A DNA stretch of 36,665 nucleotides from Thermoanaerobaculia bacterium (GCA_947259195.1 CAMYLC010000172.1:100962-137626); one strand, 5' to 3'. Positions 1 to 8,622 are shown, counted from the stretch's first letter. Numbers and translations are program-made. The notes: generated by a model not told the origin, from the letters alone.

Positions 1-47
1 TGCGCAGTCTCTACGACGAGTTCCACCCGAGGAGTAGCTCGCGATGA
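1..47 (+). other. possible 3' end of an upstream gene (ambiguous frame)
   Basis: Two forward frames are open from the window edge. One ends in TAG at 35-37. The other ends in TGA at 45-47, giving an ATGA overlap with the transglycosylase start at 44. Either could be the tail of an upstream co-directional gene; too little is visible to choose or to name a product. Confidence 0.2.
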
Positions 48-754
48 GTCGGTGGCGACTGACCGGCCGACGTCCCGGCTTTCCGGCCTGGCTCTCGATG
101 CTTCTCCTCGCGGCGCCATCGAGCTCGAGCGCTGAGCTCGTGGTGATGACCGACGGCCAGGTACTGAAAGTGGAGTCCTTCGAGCGCCAGGAGGACAGGA
201 TTGTACTGGGCTTGCGAGACGGCGGGCGACTGACGATCTCGATCGAGCGGGTAGCGCGCATTGTCGAAGACGAGATTGTCGAACGGCCGGCCGCTGGGCA
301 GCGCTACGCGGTGGGCGAACTGGGACTCTGGTTCGAGGGTTCCTCGGTTGTTCCCGAAACGCCGTTCGGTGAGCTGATTTACGAAACCTGCCGGCGGCAT
401 GACGTCAATCCGGTTTTGGTCGCAGCCATGGTACGGGCGGAGTCGGCCTTCGATACTCGAGCGGTTTCGCCCAAGGGTGCCATGGGCCTTCTGCAATTGA
501 TGCCGGCCACTGCCGCGCGATTCGGCCTCCAGCAGCCCCAAGCCTTCGATCCGGCTTCGAACCTTGAAGCGGGCGTGCGCTACATCAAGTGGCTCGGAGA
601 GAAGTTCGCTGGCGATCTCGTTCTGGTCCTGGCCGGCTACAACGCCGGCGAGGCCATGGTCGAGCGACACGAGGGAGTGCCGCCCTTTCGCGAGACCGAC
701 AATTACATTCAGCGGGTCCTGGAGTTCGCCGACGCCGGCACCGCAGGGCTATAG
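44..754 (+). CDS. lytic transglycosylase, SLT domain, periplasmic
   Basis: A 236-aa protein that should cleave the glycan strands of peptidoglycan in the periplasm. A signal peptide is visible (basic start, hydrophobic residues about 15-25, SSSA before E31). Residues 31-80 form a small beta-rich segment with repeated GQVLKV and DGGRLTI patterns. The SLT goldberg-type domain spans about 105-230: VNPVLVAAMVRAESAFD places the catalytic Glu at 133, followed by GAMGLLQLMP and AGYNAGE. The ATG at 44 has GAGGAG 5-10 nt upstream. The 3' end runs 46 bp into the convergent phosphatase gene. Family assignment is firm; the exact substrate class is not. Confidence 0.93.
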   Translation: MSRWRLTGRRPGFPAWLSMLLLAAPSSSSAELVVMTDGQVLKVESFERQEDRIVLGLRDGGRLTISIERVARIVEDEIVERPAAGQRYAVGELGLWFEGSSVVPETPFGELIYETCRRHDVNPVLVAAMVRAESAFDTRAVSPKGAMGLLQLMPATAARFGLQQPQAFDPASNLEAGVRYIKWLGEKFAGDLVLVLAGYNAGEAMVERHEGVPPFRETDNYIQRVLEFADAGTAGL

Positions 755-2736
755 TGCATCGCCACCAGGGTCCTGTCGTCCGAGGCCGGGACACCTCGGG
801 CATGGCTTTCGACGGCCGCCAAGAGGCGTTGGCTCACCTGTTCCACTCCGTCGGCTGGTCCATGCAGTGCTTGCTTGAGCCGGTCGTAGCCGAAAGGTTC
901 TCCGCTCGGATCGAGGCCCTCGATCAGGCCATCCGACAGCCAGACGACCACGTCATTGCCCTCGAGCGTGACCTGTTTCTGGCCGAAGGACTCGCCAAGA
1001 GCTCCAAGGGGGTTGCCGGGCAGGAGAATCTCATGCGCCAAGCCGCCACGCAGTAGGTAGGTGGGCGGGTGCCCGGCGTTCGTCAGCTCCATCTCGCCTG
1101 CTTCCAGGTCGATGAAGGCGATGGAGGCGGTAACAAAGAACCGGCTCTCGTTCTCGGAGTTGACCATGGTGCTGAGTCGGCGCAGAATCTCCTTGGCAGG
1201 CTTTCCTTCCTCCACCAGAATCACGAGGGCAGCCTTCAGCATGGCCATCCGCAGCCCTGTTGGCAGGCCGTGGCCCGACACGTCGGCAATCACCACGACC
1301 AATCGCTGATCGTCGAGGCGCAGGATGTCGAAGTAGTCTCCACCGATGGCCGCGCTGGGCTCGAAGAGGGTGGAGAATTGTGCGGCCTCAGAGGTCGGAA
1401 TGTCGGCCGGGATGAGGCTCTGCTGCAGGTCACGAGCGATTTGCAATTCCTTGTCGAGGATCTCCTTTTGGGCTACCGCAGCTACAGATTCCTCGAGATT
1501 GGACGTCATCTCGGTGAAGGATCGCTGCAGCTCGCCGATCTGGTCGTGACGCTTAGCGGGGATACGGGTCGAGAAGTCTCCAGCCCTCACCGAGTTGGTG
1601 GCGCGACTCAAGCGGTTCACTGCGCGGCTGAGCGCGAAGATCAGGAAGAAGGCCATGAGGAAGGCGAAGCCGTAGATGGTTGCGAGAAGGCCCGTGACCG
1701 AGATGAGGCTGGCCCACACTGCGGTGTTGACCTCTGCGGATCCCGAGAACAGATGTCCGAAGACGGTCGAAGGCCTGCCCCTGAGAGTGGCGACGACATA
1801 ATCAGTCAACACCGTTCCATCGTCCAGGTTCCTTAGCGGACCGGCCAATTCACCCCACAGAAGGATGGGGCGTTGCCACCAGGGTCGCTTCTGGCCGTCG
1901 GTGGATGCTGGCTCAGCCTGGCCATCGGTCCTGCCGGCCTTGAAAGGTGCCAGGGCGAACTCCCGGCTCCCCAGGCTGAGCTGGATTGTTCCCTCTTTGT
2001 CGGGATCGTCGCCGCGCATCAGGGTTACATCGACACCATTGCGGCGTCCTAGCTCTTCGGTGATCGGACGGACGAACACTGCCAGGACACCCCTCTCGAC
2101 GCCAGACGCGCTACCGACGAGAGTGGGAGTCTCGTCCGCCAGCGCCACGAATGGCTGAACCGGCTCTGTGCTGGACGGTTCCTGCTCCAGGCCCTCTCCG
2201 TTGTCGAGCCAACCGGGCCATTCGGAGGGCAGCAGTTTCGAGCCCGCCACTCGGCGACCCTTGCGGTAGTAGGCGAAATCGATTCGATCGGCTCGATTCA
2301 CCTCTGCTTCACGGCCGCTGGCGAATCCGACCAATGCGCTCTCAGCCGCATGCTGCACCTCGAGTTGGAGCGAGCTCGCTGCATCTCGATAGAGGTGGCC
2401 GAGAAAATAGCCACTCAAGAGAAAGCCGTTGAGGATCAGCAGCAGGGCGAGGAGTGGGATGGGGAAGATGCCGATCAGAAAGTAGGAAAATGCCAATCTT
2501 CGACCAACACTCCACAGGAACTTGCGCAGACCCTTCCACAGCAACCAGAGAAGGGCCAACAGGGAGAAGCCGAGCAGTAGCCCCTTGGCCAAGAGTGACA
2601 AAATGGCGGAATCCGCGGTCAAGGCAACAACGGCCAACAAAGCGATGACCACGGCCAGCAGGGCCAGGAGAGAGGAGCTGAAAAGGACTGAGTTTCTGGA
2701 CATGGGAGATCGGGGAAAGAACTGGAGCGAGGCCAC
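709..2736 (-). CDS. membrane PP2C-type (SpoIIE/RsbU) serine phosphatase with HAMP domain
   Basis: A 675-aa protein. Hydrophobic helices at about 20-42, 47-68 and 81-108 precede an extracytoplasmic region (about 115-335). A further TM helix (341-370) leads into a HAMP linker (about 371-423) and a SpoIIE-type phosphatase domain (about 450-663). Metal-binding Asp motifs are intact: GGDYFD, DVSGHG, SDGL and DDRT. Relatives dephosphorylate anti-anti-sigma factors in partner-switching pathways, so an envelope signal controlling a sigma factor is the likely role, but no STAS or RsbW-like partner is in the window. The start is GTG at 2736 with GAGGT upstream; an in-frame ATG at 2703 lacks a ribosome site. 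Its 3' end overlaps the transglycosylase gene. Confidence 0.9.
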   Translation of the reverse strand: MASLQFFPRSPMSRNSVLFSSSLLALLAVVIALLAVVALTADSAILSLLAKGLLLGFSLLALLWLLWKGLRKFLWSVGRRLAFSYFLIGIFPIPLLALLLILNGFLLSGYFLGHLYRDAASSLQLEVQHAAESALVGFASGREAEVNRADRIDFAYYRKGRRVAGSKLLPSEWPGWLDNGEGLEQEPSSTEPVQPFVALADETPTLVGSASGVERGVLAVFVRPITEELGRRNGVDVTLMRGDDPDKEGTIQLSLGSREFALAPFKAGRTDGQAEPASTDGQKRPWWQRPILLWGELAGPLRNLDDGTVLTDYVVATLRGRPSTVFGHLFSGSAEVNTAVWASLISVTGLLATIYGFAFLMAFFLIFALSRAVNRLSRATNSVRAGDFSTRIPAKRHDQIGELQRSFTEMTSNLEESVAAVAQKEILDKELQIARDLQQSLIPADIPTSEAAQFSTLFEPSAAIGGDYFDILRLDDQRLVVVIADVSGHGLPTGLRMAMLKAALVILVEEGKPAKEILRRLSTMVNSENESRFFVTASIAFIDLEAGEMELTNAGHPPTYLLRGGLAHEILLPGNPLGALGESFGQKQVTLEGNDVVVWLSDGLIEGLDPSGEPFGYDRLKQALHGPADGVEQVSQRLLAAVESHARGVPASDDRTLVAMHYSPAVPASANSRTR

Positions 2737-3042
2737 GAATACCTCGCACTACGGGCATCGCAGGAGAAAGGTTCGCTGGAAGATCCCAGTCAACACACCA
2801 CCGACTCGCCAACTGGTGTGATAGATCCAGATTTCTCCGAGCGTCGAATGCATAATAGCCTGATTTTGGGTCCTGAGCCCGGCGGCCGCCTTTCTGCTAA
2901 ACTCCGGCCGTCGTCGGAGGAAGATCCCGATGTTTCGTTCCAACCTTGCCTCCGAAGTCGAATGTATCCCGGCGAGATTCACGACTGAGCCTGGCCAGCG
3001 CTAGGTTGCCGCCCATTTCCACAACCCTTTGGTGAAGGATCG
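2737..3042. other. divergent intergenic region between phosphatase and korA
   Basis: This 306-base gap must hold the promoters of both divergent units. On the minus strand TATTAT (2852-2857) is a possible -10 for the phosphatase. On the plus strand TGcTAAACT (2895-2903) resembles an extended -10 for the korA leader. No convincing -35 boxes accompany either. The right half contains a possible 24-codon leader ORF, listed separately. No RNA structure or riboswitch motif was recognised. Confidence 0.35.
2930..3004 (+). CDS. possible 24-aa leader peptide upstream of korA
   Basis: ATG at 2930 is preceded by GGAGG at 2916-2920 (9-nt spacing), a better ribosome site than many genes here have. The frame runs 24 codons (MFRSNLASEV...TTEPGQR) to TAG at 3002-3004, 38 nt before korA. 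There is no recognisable domain and no run of a regulatory amino acid. It may be a translated leader, or a chance ORF in a GC-rich leader. Confidence 0.3.
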   Translation: MFRSNLASEVECIPARFTTEPGQR

Positions 3043-4929
3043 ATGACTACTCGAATCACTGACGACAAAGAAGTGTCAGAGCGCCAGGTAGAGCTCCAGA
3101 AGATGGGTGAAGTGGTGGTCCGCTTTGCCGGTGATTCTGGTGACGGAATGCAGTTGACCGGCAATCAGTTCACCAGCACCTCCGCCTTGATGGGCAATGA
3201 TCTGGCTACCTTTCCGGACTTTCCTGCCGAGATCAGGGCGCCAGCCGGCTCCATCGCAGGGGTCTCGGCGTTCCAGGTTCGCATCGCCGACTACGACATC
3301 CATACGCCGGGAGATGCCCCCGATGCGCTCGTGGCGATGAATCCTGCGGCGCTCAAGAAGTCGCTGGCGGACGTGCGGCCCAATGGCATCATCATCGCGA
3401 ACACTGATGAGTTCGACGAACGCAATCTGAAGAAGGCGGGCTACGAGACCAATCCCCTGGAAGATGGGAGCCTCGAAGGGTACCGCCTCTATACCGCCGA
3501 CATTACGACCATGACTCGGCGGGCCCTGGAGGACAGCGGCCTGGATCTGAAGACTCAAGATCGGTGCAAGAACTTCTTCGCCTTGGGGATGATCTATTGG
3601 GTGTACAGCCGCCCAGTGGAGACCTCCATCACCTGGCTGAAGCAGAAGTTCAAGCGTCGCCCGGAGATTGCCGCAGCCAACGTCAAGGCGCTCACGGCCG
3701 GCTACAATTTCTGCGATATTACCGAGGCCTTTCAGGTGCGCTACGAGGTGGAGCCGGCGCCGCTGGAAGCGGGGGTCTACCGGAATATCATGGGCAACGG
3801 CGCCCTCGCCATTGGGCTCGTAGCGGCCAGCCGGCGAAGCGGCCTGCCTCTCTACCTGGGAAGCTATCCGATCACCCCGGCGAGCGACATCCTGCACGAG
3901 CTGGCGCGTTTCAAGAACTATGGTGTGACGACGTTTCAGGCGGAAGACGAAATTGCAGCTGTCTGCGCCGCCATCGGGGCTTCCTTTGGAGGCGCCCTGG
4001 CGGTGACCTCCACCAGTGGTCCGGGCCTTGCCCTCAAATCCGAGGCCATCAATTTGGCGGTCATGGTGGAGTTACCGCTTGTCGTGTGCAACATCCAGCG
4101 TGGCGGCCCCTCCACCGGCCTGCCCACCAAGACCGAGCAGTCGGATCTCCTGCAAGCCATGTTTGGCCGCAACGGTGACTCACCCATACCTGTTCTCGCT
4201 GCCAGCTCCCCAGCAGACTGCTTCGACACCGCCCTGGAGGCTTGTCGCATCGCCGTCAAGTACATGGTGCCGGTCATTCTTCTCTCCGACGGCTACATCG
4301 CCAACGGCTCCGAGCCGTGGAAGTTGCCCAGCCTCGAGTCTCTTCCCGACCTGAGGACCGAATTCTGGTCGAAGGCGGAAGGATTCCAGCCCTACTCTCG
4401 CGATGAGAAAACCCTGGCCAGGCCATGGGCGGTGCCGGGTACTCCGGGTCTCGAACATCGTATCGGGGGGCTGGAGAAGGAGGATCTCACTGGCAACGTT
4501 TCCTACAGTGCCACCAACCACGAGAAGATGACCCACTACCGGGCCGAAAAGGTGCGGCGCATAGCCAACGAGATTCCAGAGCTGGTCGTCGACGGCGATC
4601 CGGCAGGCGACCTGTTGGTCGTCGGGTGGGGAAGCACGCAGGGGGCCGTCGCGGGTGCCGTCCGACAGGCACGGCGCGAAGGTTTGAGTGTGAGTCAAAT
4701 CCATCTGAGATATATCAATCCATTCCCACCCGACCTGGGTGATGTCTTGCGCCGCTTTGAGAGGGTTCTGGTGCCGGAGATGAATTCCGGTCAGCTGGCG
4801 CTCCTGCTCCGGGCTGGGTACATGCGAGATGTCATCAGCTACGGCAAGGTCCAGGGAAAGCCCTTTTTCCGAACCGAGATCTACGACAAGATCAAAGAGA
4901 TCCTGGAGGCCCCAAGAGATGTCAGTTGA
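3043..4929 (+). CDS. korA: 2-oxoacid:ferredoxin oxidoreductase, fused gamma-alpha subunit
   Basis: A 628-aa subunit of a KorAB-type enzyme, which oxidatively decarboxylates a 2-oxoacid (typically 2-oxoglutarate) with CoA and passes electrons to ferredoxin, or runs in reverse. The gamma domain (about 22-200) opens with VVRFAGDSGDGMQLTG. The alpha domain (about 245-600) carries GSYPITPASD, TSTSGPGLALKSE and QRGGPSTGLPTKTEQ. The start at ATG 3043 has GAAGGA four nt upstream. korB starts inside the last codons, an 11-bp overlap that implies translational coupling. No separate ferredoxin (delta) subunit is encoded, as is normal for KorAB. Substrate preference among 2-oxoglutarate, pyruvate and branched oxoacids cannot be read from sequence alone. 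Confidence 0.93.
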   Translation: MTTRITDDKEVSERQVELQKMGEVVVRFAGDSGDGMQLTGNQFTSTSALMGNDLATFPDFPAEIRAPAGSIAGVSAFQVRIADYDIHTPGDAPDALVAMNPAALKKSLADVRPNGIIIANTDEFDERNLKKAGYETNPLEDGSLEGYRLYTADITTMTRRALEDSGLDLKTQDRCKNFFALGMIYWVYSRPVETSITWLKQKFKRRPEIAAANVKALTAGYNFCDITEAFQVRYEVEPAPLEAGVYRNIMGNGALAIGLVAASRRSGLPLYLGSYPITPASDILHELARFKNYGVTTFQAEDEIAAVCAAIGASFGGALAVTSTSGPGLALKSEAINLAVMVELPLVVCNIQRGGPSTGLPTKTEQSDLLQAMFGRNGDSPIPVLAASSPADCFDTALEACRIAVKYMVPVILLSDGYIANGSEPWKLPSLESLPDLRTEFWSKAEGFQPYSRDEKTLARPWAVPGTPGLEHRIGGLEKEDLTGNVSYSATNHEKMTHYRAEKVRRIANEIPELVVDGDPAGDLLVVGWGSTQGAVAGAVRQARREGLSVSQIHLRYINPFPPDLGDVLRRFERVLVPEMNSGQLALLLRAGYMRDVISYGKVQGKPFFRTEIYDKIKEILEAPRDVS

Positions 4930-5971
4930 GCTACCGGTACTCAAGAAGAGTGACTTCCAGACCGACCAAGAGGTGCGGTGGTGCCCGGGTTGTGGCGACT
5001 ACGCCATCCTGTCGGCGGTGCAGTCATTCTTCCCGACCCTGGGGATTCCCAAGGAGAACTTCGTCGTGGTCTCCGGAATCGGCTGCTCCAGCCGGTTTCC
5101 CTACTACATGGACACGTTCGGTTTTCATTCGATTCACGGCAGGGCTCCAGGAATCGCCACGGGGATCAAGATGGCCCGACCGGAGTTGGAGGTCTGGGTC
5201 GCAACGGGGGATGGTGACGCCCTGTCTATCGGCGGCAACCACCTGATCCACCTTCTACGGCGCAATGTCGGTGTCAAGATCGTGATGTTCAACAATAGGA
5301 TCTACGGTCTCACCAAGGGCCAGTATTCGCCGACCAGCGAGGTCGGGAAGCGGACCAAATCCACCCCTTTCGGGTCCATCGATAGACCCTTCAATCCTCT
5401 CTCTCTGGCACTCGGAGCGGGTGCCACCTTCGTCGCCAGAACTGTCGACATCTTCCAACGGCACCTGAAGGAGACGCTACGTCAGGCTGTCGAGCATGAG
5501 GGTTCTGCCTTCATCGAGGTCTACCAGAACTGCAACATATTCAATGACGGGGCCTTCAAGTACATGACCGAGAAGGAGTCCAGAGACACCCAGTCGATTC
5601 AGCTCGAGCACGGTCAGCCGCTGGTGTTCGGCAAGGACAAGAGCCTCGGAATCCGCATGAACTGCACCCAACCGGAGGTCGTGGAGTTGGGTGACGGCCT
5701 GGGACCTGATGACTGCCTTACCTGGGATGCTCACGACCCCAGCCCGGCCCTGGCTTTTCTGGTGGCCCAACTGTCGCCACCGGATTTCCCGACGCCCATC
5801 GGAGTCTTCCGTTCTGTCTCACGGCCCGCGTATGAGCTGGCCTCCGTCGCGCAGGTCGAAGAGCTGACCGAGCAACGAGGTGAAGGGACTCTCCAGGACC
5901 TGATCTACTCCGGCGAGGCTTGGACAGTCAGGCAGGACGGGACTGTGGTCAGCGGAGTGGAAGAGGCCTGA
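4919..5971 (+). CDS. korB: 2-oxoacid:ferredoxin oxidoreductase, beta subunit (TPP and Fe-S binding)
   Basis: A 350-aa catalytic partner of KorA. It has the thiamine diphosphate motif GDGDALSIGGNH (from residue 98) closing at FNNRIYGLTKGQ (NN at 125-126). Four cysteines match the usual [4Fe-4S] ligands of this family: C22 and C25 in WCPGCGD, C56 in GIGCSSRF and C205 in QNCNIFN. The start is ATG 4919, with GGAGG at 4905-4909 inside the end of korA. A longer upstream frame exists but lies inside korA and is not conserved-looking. It converges on the rhodanese-like gene with only 19 bp between stops and no obvious terminator. Confidence 0.93.
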   Translation: MSVELPVLKKSDFQTDQEVRWCPGCGDYAILSAVQSFFPTLGIPKENFVVVSGIGCSSRFPYYMDTFGFHSIHGRAPGIATGIKMARPELEVWVATGDGDALSIGGNHLIHLLRRNVGVKIVMFNNRIYGLTKGQYSPTSEVGKRTKSTPFGSIDRPFNPLSLALGAGATFVARTVDIFQRHLKETLRQAVEHEGSAFIEVYQNCNIFNDGAFKYMTEKESRDTQSIQLEHGQPLVFGKDKSLGIRMNCTQPEVVELGDGLGPDDCLTWDAHDPSPALAFLVAQLSPPDFPTPIGVFRSVSRPAYELASVAQVEELTEQRGEGTLQDLIYSGEAWTVRQDGTVVSGVEEA

Positions 5972-5990
5972 CTTCGCGCAGAACAGGCTC

Positions 5991-6359
5991 TCAAAGATCG
6001 ATCAGATAGGTGTCGGCCTCTACGACTTCGGGGTCCAGGGAGAAGTCGTAGAGCTCGAGCCCCCCGAACAGCGCTCGCACGTGAGGGAAGCCTTCAGCTT
6101 GCAGCTCGCCCGCTAGCAGGACCGACCTCGACCCATCCTCGTCGAACAGGACCACCTGCTGGTCCGCCAGCGGCCGCCAGTCCTGGCTGGGCATGGGCAT
6201 CGCACCACGCAGAGTTTTGCCTGCTGGGCGTTCTCGTACATCGATGAGCAGTGGGGCCCTGCCTTCCCGGAGGCTGCGAAACAGGGTGAAAGCCGATACT
6301 TCCAGTCTCGGGTCGAAGGACACTACCGGCTTGTTGTCGTCACGGAAGCTCGTCGGCAT
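5991..6359 (-). CDS. rhodanese-fold protein without the catalytic cysteine
   Basis: A 122-aa single-domain protein. It shows LLIDVRERPAGKTLRGAMPMP (family pattern DVRe...G.i.gA..i) and the active-site loop LFDEDGSRSVLLAGELQAEGF. In active sulfurtransferases the loop is CxxGxRS; here Asp73 replaces Cys while Gly, Arg and Ser remain, so thiosulfate sulfurtransferase activity is not expected and a binding or regulatory role is more likely. It follows the DUF1015 gene by 56 nt on the same strand, so the two probably share a transcript. The start at 6359 has only a weak upstream AGGA. Confidence 0.75.
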   Translation of the reverse strand: MPTSFRDDNKPVVSFDPRLEVSAFTLFRSLREGRAPLLIDVRERPAGKTLRGAMPMPSQDWRPLADQQVVLFDEDGSRSVLLAGELQAEGFPHVRALFGGLELYDFSLDPEVVEADTYLIDL

Positions 6360-6415
6360 GGGTTCGTCCTGGTCGGATCACTCTGATTCGATGTGTGGCA
6401 CCACTGGGTTCACTC

Positions 6416-7645
6416 TCACTCGTCACGAAGACTGGCCCATACCAGACCGGAGACGAGTTTGGGCAGGAAGCGGGTCGACTTCGGTGGCAGCAAGGCTCTT
6501 TGGGCGGTCGCCTGCGAGAAACCTTGCGGCGACATTGGCGGTAGCACGAACCCGGCCGTGAGCTCGCCATGGCGGATCGCGGTTACCAGTTCGTCTGCAT
6601 CGGAGCGATAGACGATCCTGCCGTCGCGGGCTGCGGCGGCGTCGAGTCCGAGCCGCGGGAGCACGACATCGTGCAGCCACGCGACTGCCAGATGACGGGA
6701 GTAGGGGGGTAGGTCGACAGGGGCCTCTGACGGTTCGAAGGACCAGATTTCGGGCTGGCGCCCCGTCGCCAGGACCGCGAGAGCGGGCTGCATCTCTTGT
6801 GCCGCTGCTGCTGCGAGGGTGACTCCCGCAGTCGCAGCGCAGGGCCGCCGACTGCTGGCCAGTCCTGCCGCCGAGTCCAGATCGACCGCTACCGGCAGTC
6901 CGCGATGGATCGGATCGATGGTCAGGCCAGGGGATTTCAAACTGGCGATCACGGCCAGTTTCGTTGCCTTGTCGGAGCCAATCTGCAAACCCTGCTCGGT
7001 GGCGTGTCGGAGGGCAACCGCAAAGCGGTGATGGCCATCGGCGATGAGGCCTGAACAGCTTTCGAGGAGGCTTTGGTATTGCTCGATTCGAACCGCATCG
7101 TCGACACGGTAGAGCCGGTGGCGGTTGCCGAAGAAGTCCTGGTGCTCGACCAGGAATGCGCCTGCCGTCACGTCCTCGGTCAGCAGCGGGTCGAGGCCGC
7201 CATCGTCGTCGCTCAAGAGAAGGATGGGCTCGAGGTCGGCGTTGGTGGCGCGCAGGAGATCCAGCCGCTCGTCCACCGTCTTGTCGACCGTCCTTTCGTG
7301 CGGTCGTATGATCCCTGCCGTTGGGTCCTCGAGGCCGACGAGCGCGGTGAGGCCGAGTCGACGTCCCCCTCCTGGTAGAAGAACCTCATAGGGGTAGAGG
7401 GCCTCGGTCGGGTCCTGTTGAACGGTGCCGGCCTGCAGCCATTGTTCGTGTTTCTCATGAGCACTATCGTAGGGGTTACCGTAGTCCGTCGCGACCGGGC
7501 GGGTGAGCCACGCGAACTGGTGCGGGTTCTCTCTCAGGCAAGCGGCGTGGGTGTCGTCAATCTGGTCGTACGGTGGTGCCGCCAGGCTGCCGCGGTCGGC
7601 GAGCCCGTTGGCGTAGCGGATACCCTTGAAAGCAGAGAGACGCAT
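6416..7645 (-). CDS. DUF1015 family protein
   Basis: A 409-aa cytoplasmic protein recognisable by the family patterns LAAPPYDQID near the N terminus, PHERTVDKTVDERLDLLRAT in the middle and LIADGHHRFAVALRHA beyond it. DUF1015 proteins have no settled function; they often sit near metabolic genes. I chose ATG 7645 (MRLSAFKGIRYANG) because family members begin just before the APPYD motif. The frame stays open 39 codons further, but that segment is Pro/Arg-rich and unlike the family, and it overlaps the divergent YihY promoter. No Shine-Dalgarno is visible at 7645; a minus-strand TAGAAT lies 18 nt upstream. The rhodanese-like gene follows on the same strand. Confidence 0.8.
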   Translation of the reverse strand: MRLSAFKGIRYANGLADRGSLAAPPYDQIDDTHAACLRENPHQFAWLTRPVATDYGNPYDSAHEKHEQWLQAGTVQQDPTEALYPYEVLLPGGGRRLGLTALVGLEDPTAGIIRPHERTVDKTVDERLDLLRATNADLEPILLLSDDDGGLDPLLTEDVTAGAFLVEHQDFFGNRHRLYRVDDAVRIEQYQSLLESCSGLIADGHHRFAVALRHATEQGLQIGSDKATKLAVIASLKSPGLTIDPIHRGLPVAVDLDSAAGLASSRRPCAATAGVTLAAAAAQEMQPALAVLATGRQPEIWSFEPSEAPVDLPPYSRHLAVAWLHDVVLPRLGLDAAAARDGRIVYRSDADELVTAIRHGELTAGFVLPPMSPQGFSQATAQRALLPPKSTRFLPKLVSGLVWASLRDE

Positions 7646-7745
7646 GGTTCGAGGAGCGGCTATTCTATCTGGCGCCGCGGAGGGCTGTGCCCGCCAGCGC
7701 GGACCAGGTCCCGATCTGGTTCTGCGGCCGCCCGTCGGAGGCGCA

Positions 7746-7751
7746 TATACT
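7746..7751 (+). promoter_or_regulatory. candidate -10 box, leaderless start of YihY gene
   Basis: TATACT ends 10 nt before the ATG at 7762, and no Shine-Dalgarno sequence lies between. That spacing puts transcription initiation at or next to the start codon. No good -35 is visible. Confidence 0.3.
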
Positions 7752-7761
7752 GGCGATTGCA

Positions 7762-8613
7762 ATGGCTGAGCAACGCCTGTCCATACCGCGAGAGGTGATT
7801 CAGTGCTGTCGCCGCGACCGACTCGATGCGGAGTCGGCCAGCATCGCCTACTACTTCTTTCTCTCGTTCTTTCCCATGATCCTGACCCTATTCAGTCTCA
7901 CCGGTCTGATCGGGCGGCGCGCAGCCTTTGAATGGGTAATGGAGGAGCTTCTGGTGGCACTACCACCTGCAGCCGCCGGGACGATCGGCCGCTTCGTGCT
8001 GCAGGTTACGGAGTCTCGAAGCCCCAGCGCCCTGTCGATTGGCGTCTTGTTGACGATCTGGACGGCCTCGAACGTCTTCAGTGCCTTGGCTGACAGTCTG
8101 AACAAGGCCTATGAGGCGAAGCGGGCCCATCGGTGGTGGAAGAAGCGCGCTCTCTCGCTGGCCATGTTGCTGTTGCTCGCGGCAGCCCTCGTGGCGCAGG
8201 CCGCCTTCCTTCTGGCTGGACCAGAGTTTGCCAGGATCCTCAGATTCGAGACCTTCGACAGCAACATCAGGTGGCCGCTCACCCTCGCGCTTGCGGTGCT
8301 GATGATGTGGTCTATCTACTTCACGCTGCCGAATCACGACCAGAGCCGATCCAAGCGGTGGATTCTGGCCGGTGCCGTGGTCGGCACTTCGCTATGGGCG
8401 GTGGCGACGGTCGGCTTTCGGCTCTTTCTGATCAATACCGGGCGATTCAGTGCCGTCTACGGCGTCGTCGGTGGAATGGTGGCACTGCTCATCTGGCTGT
8501 ATCTGACCGCGATGTCGATCTTGATCGGCGGAGAGGTAGCTGCGGTCCTGGAGCGCCGCCTCGGAAAGAAGAGCTCCACCCACGGGACTGCCTCGAAGGG
8601 CAGCTCCGGATAG
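7762..8613 (+). CDS. YihY/virulence factor BrkB family inner-membrane protein
   Basis: A 283-aa integral membrane protein with about six hydrophobic segments. Family signatures include AYYFFLSFFPMILTLFSLTG near the N terminus, ALSIGVLLTIWTASNVFSALADSLNKAY, and VYGVVGGMVALLIWLYLTAM near the C terminus. The family was once annotated as RNase BN in error; its actual transport role is unsettled. The frame is open upstream to 7687, but ATG 7762 is preferred because TATACT lies 10 nt ahead and the upstream codons are not membrane-like. It is transcribed divergently from the DUF1015 gene and converges on the PDZ gene. Confidence 0.88.
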   Translation: MAEQRLSIPREVIQCCRRDRLDAESASIAYYFFLSFFPMILTLFSLTGLIGRRAAFEWVMEELLVALPPAAAGTIGRFVLQVTESRSPSALSIGVLLTIWTASNVFSALADSLNKAYEAKRAHRWWKKRALSLAMLLLLAAALVAQAAFLLAGPEFARILRFETFDSNIRWPLTLALAVLMMWSIYFTLPNHDQSRSKRWILAGAVVGTSLWAVATVGFRLFLINTGRFSAVYGVVGGMVALLIWLYLTAMSILIGGEVAAVLERRLGKKSSTHGTASKGSSG

Positions 8614-8622
8614 TGGAGCTTA

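Noticed and set aside
4829..4918. Longer start for korB
   Set aside because: The extra residues lie inside korA; ATG 4919 has a well-spaced GGAGG and gives the usual N terminus before WCPGCG.
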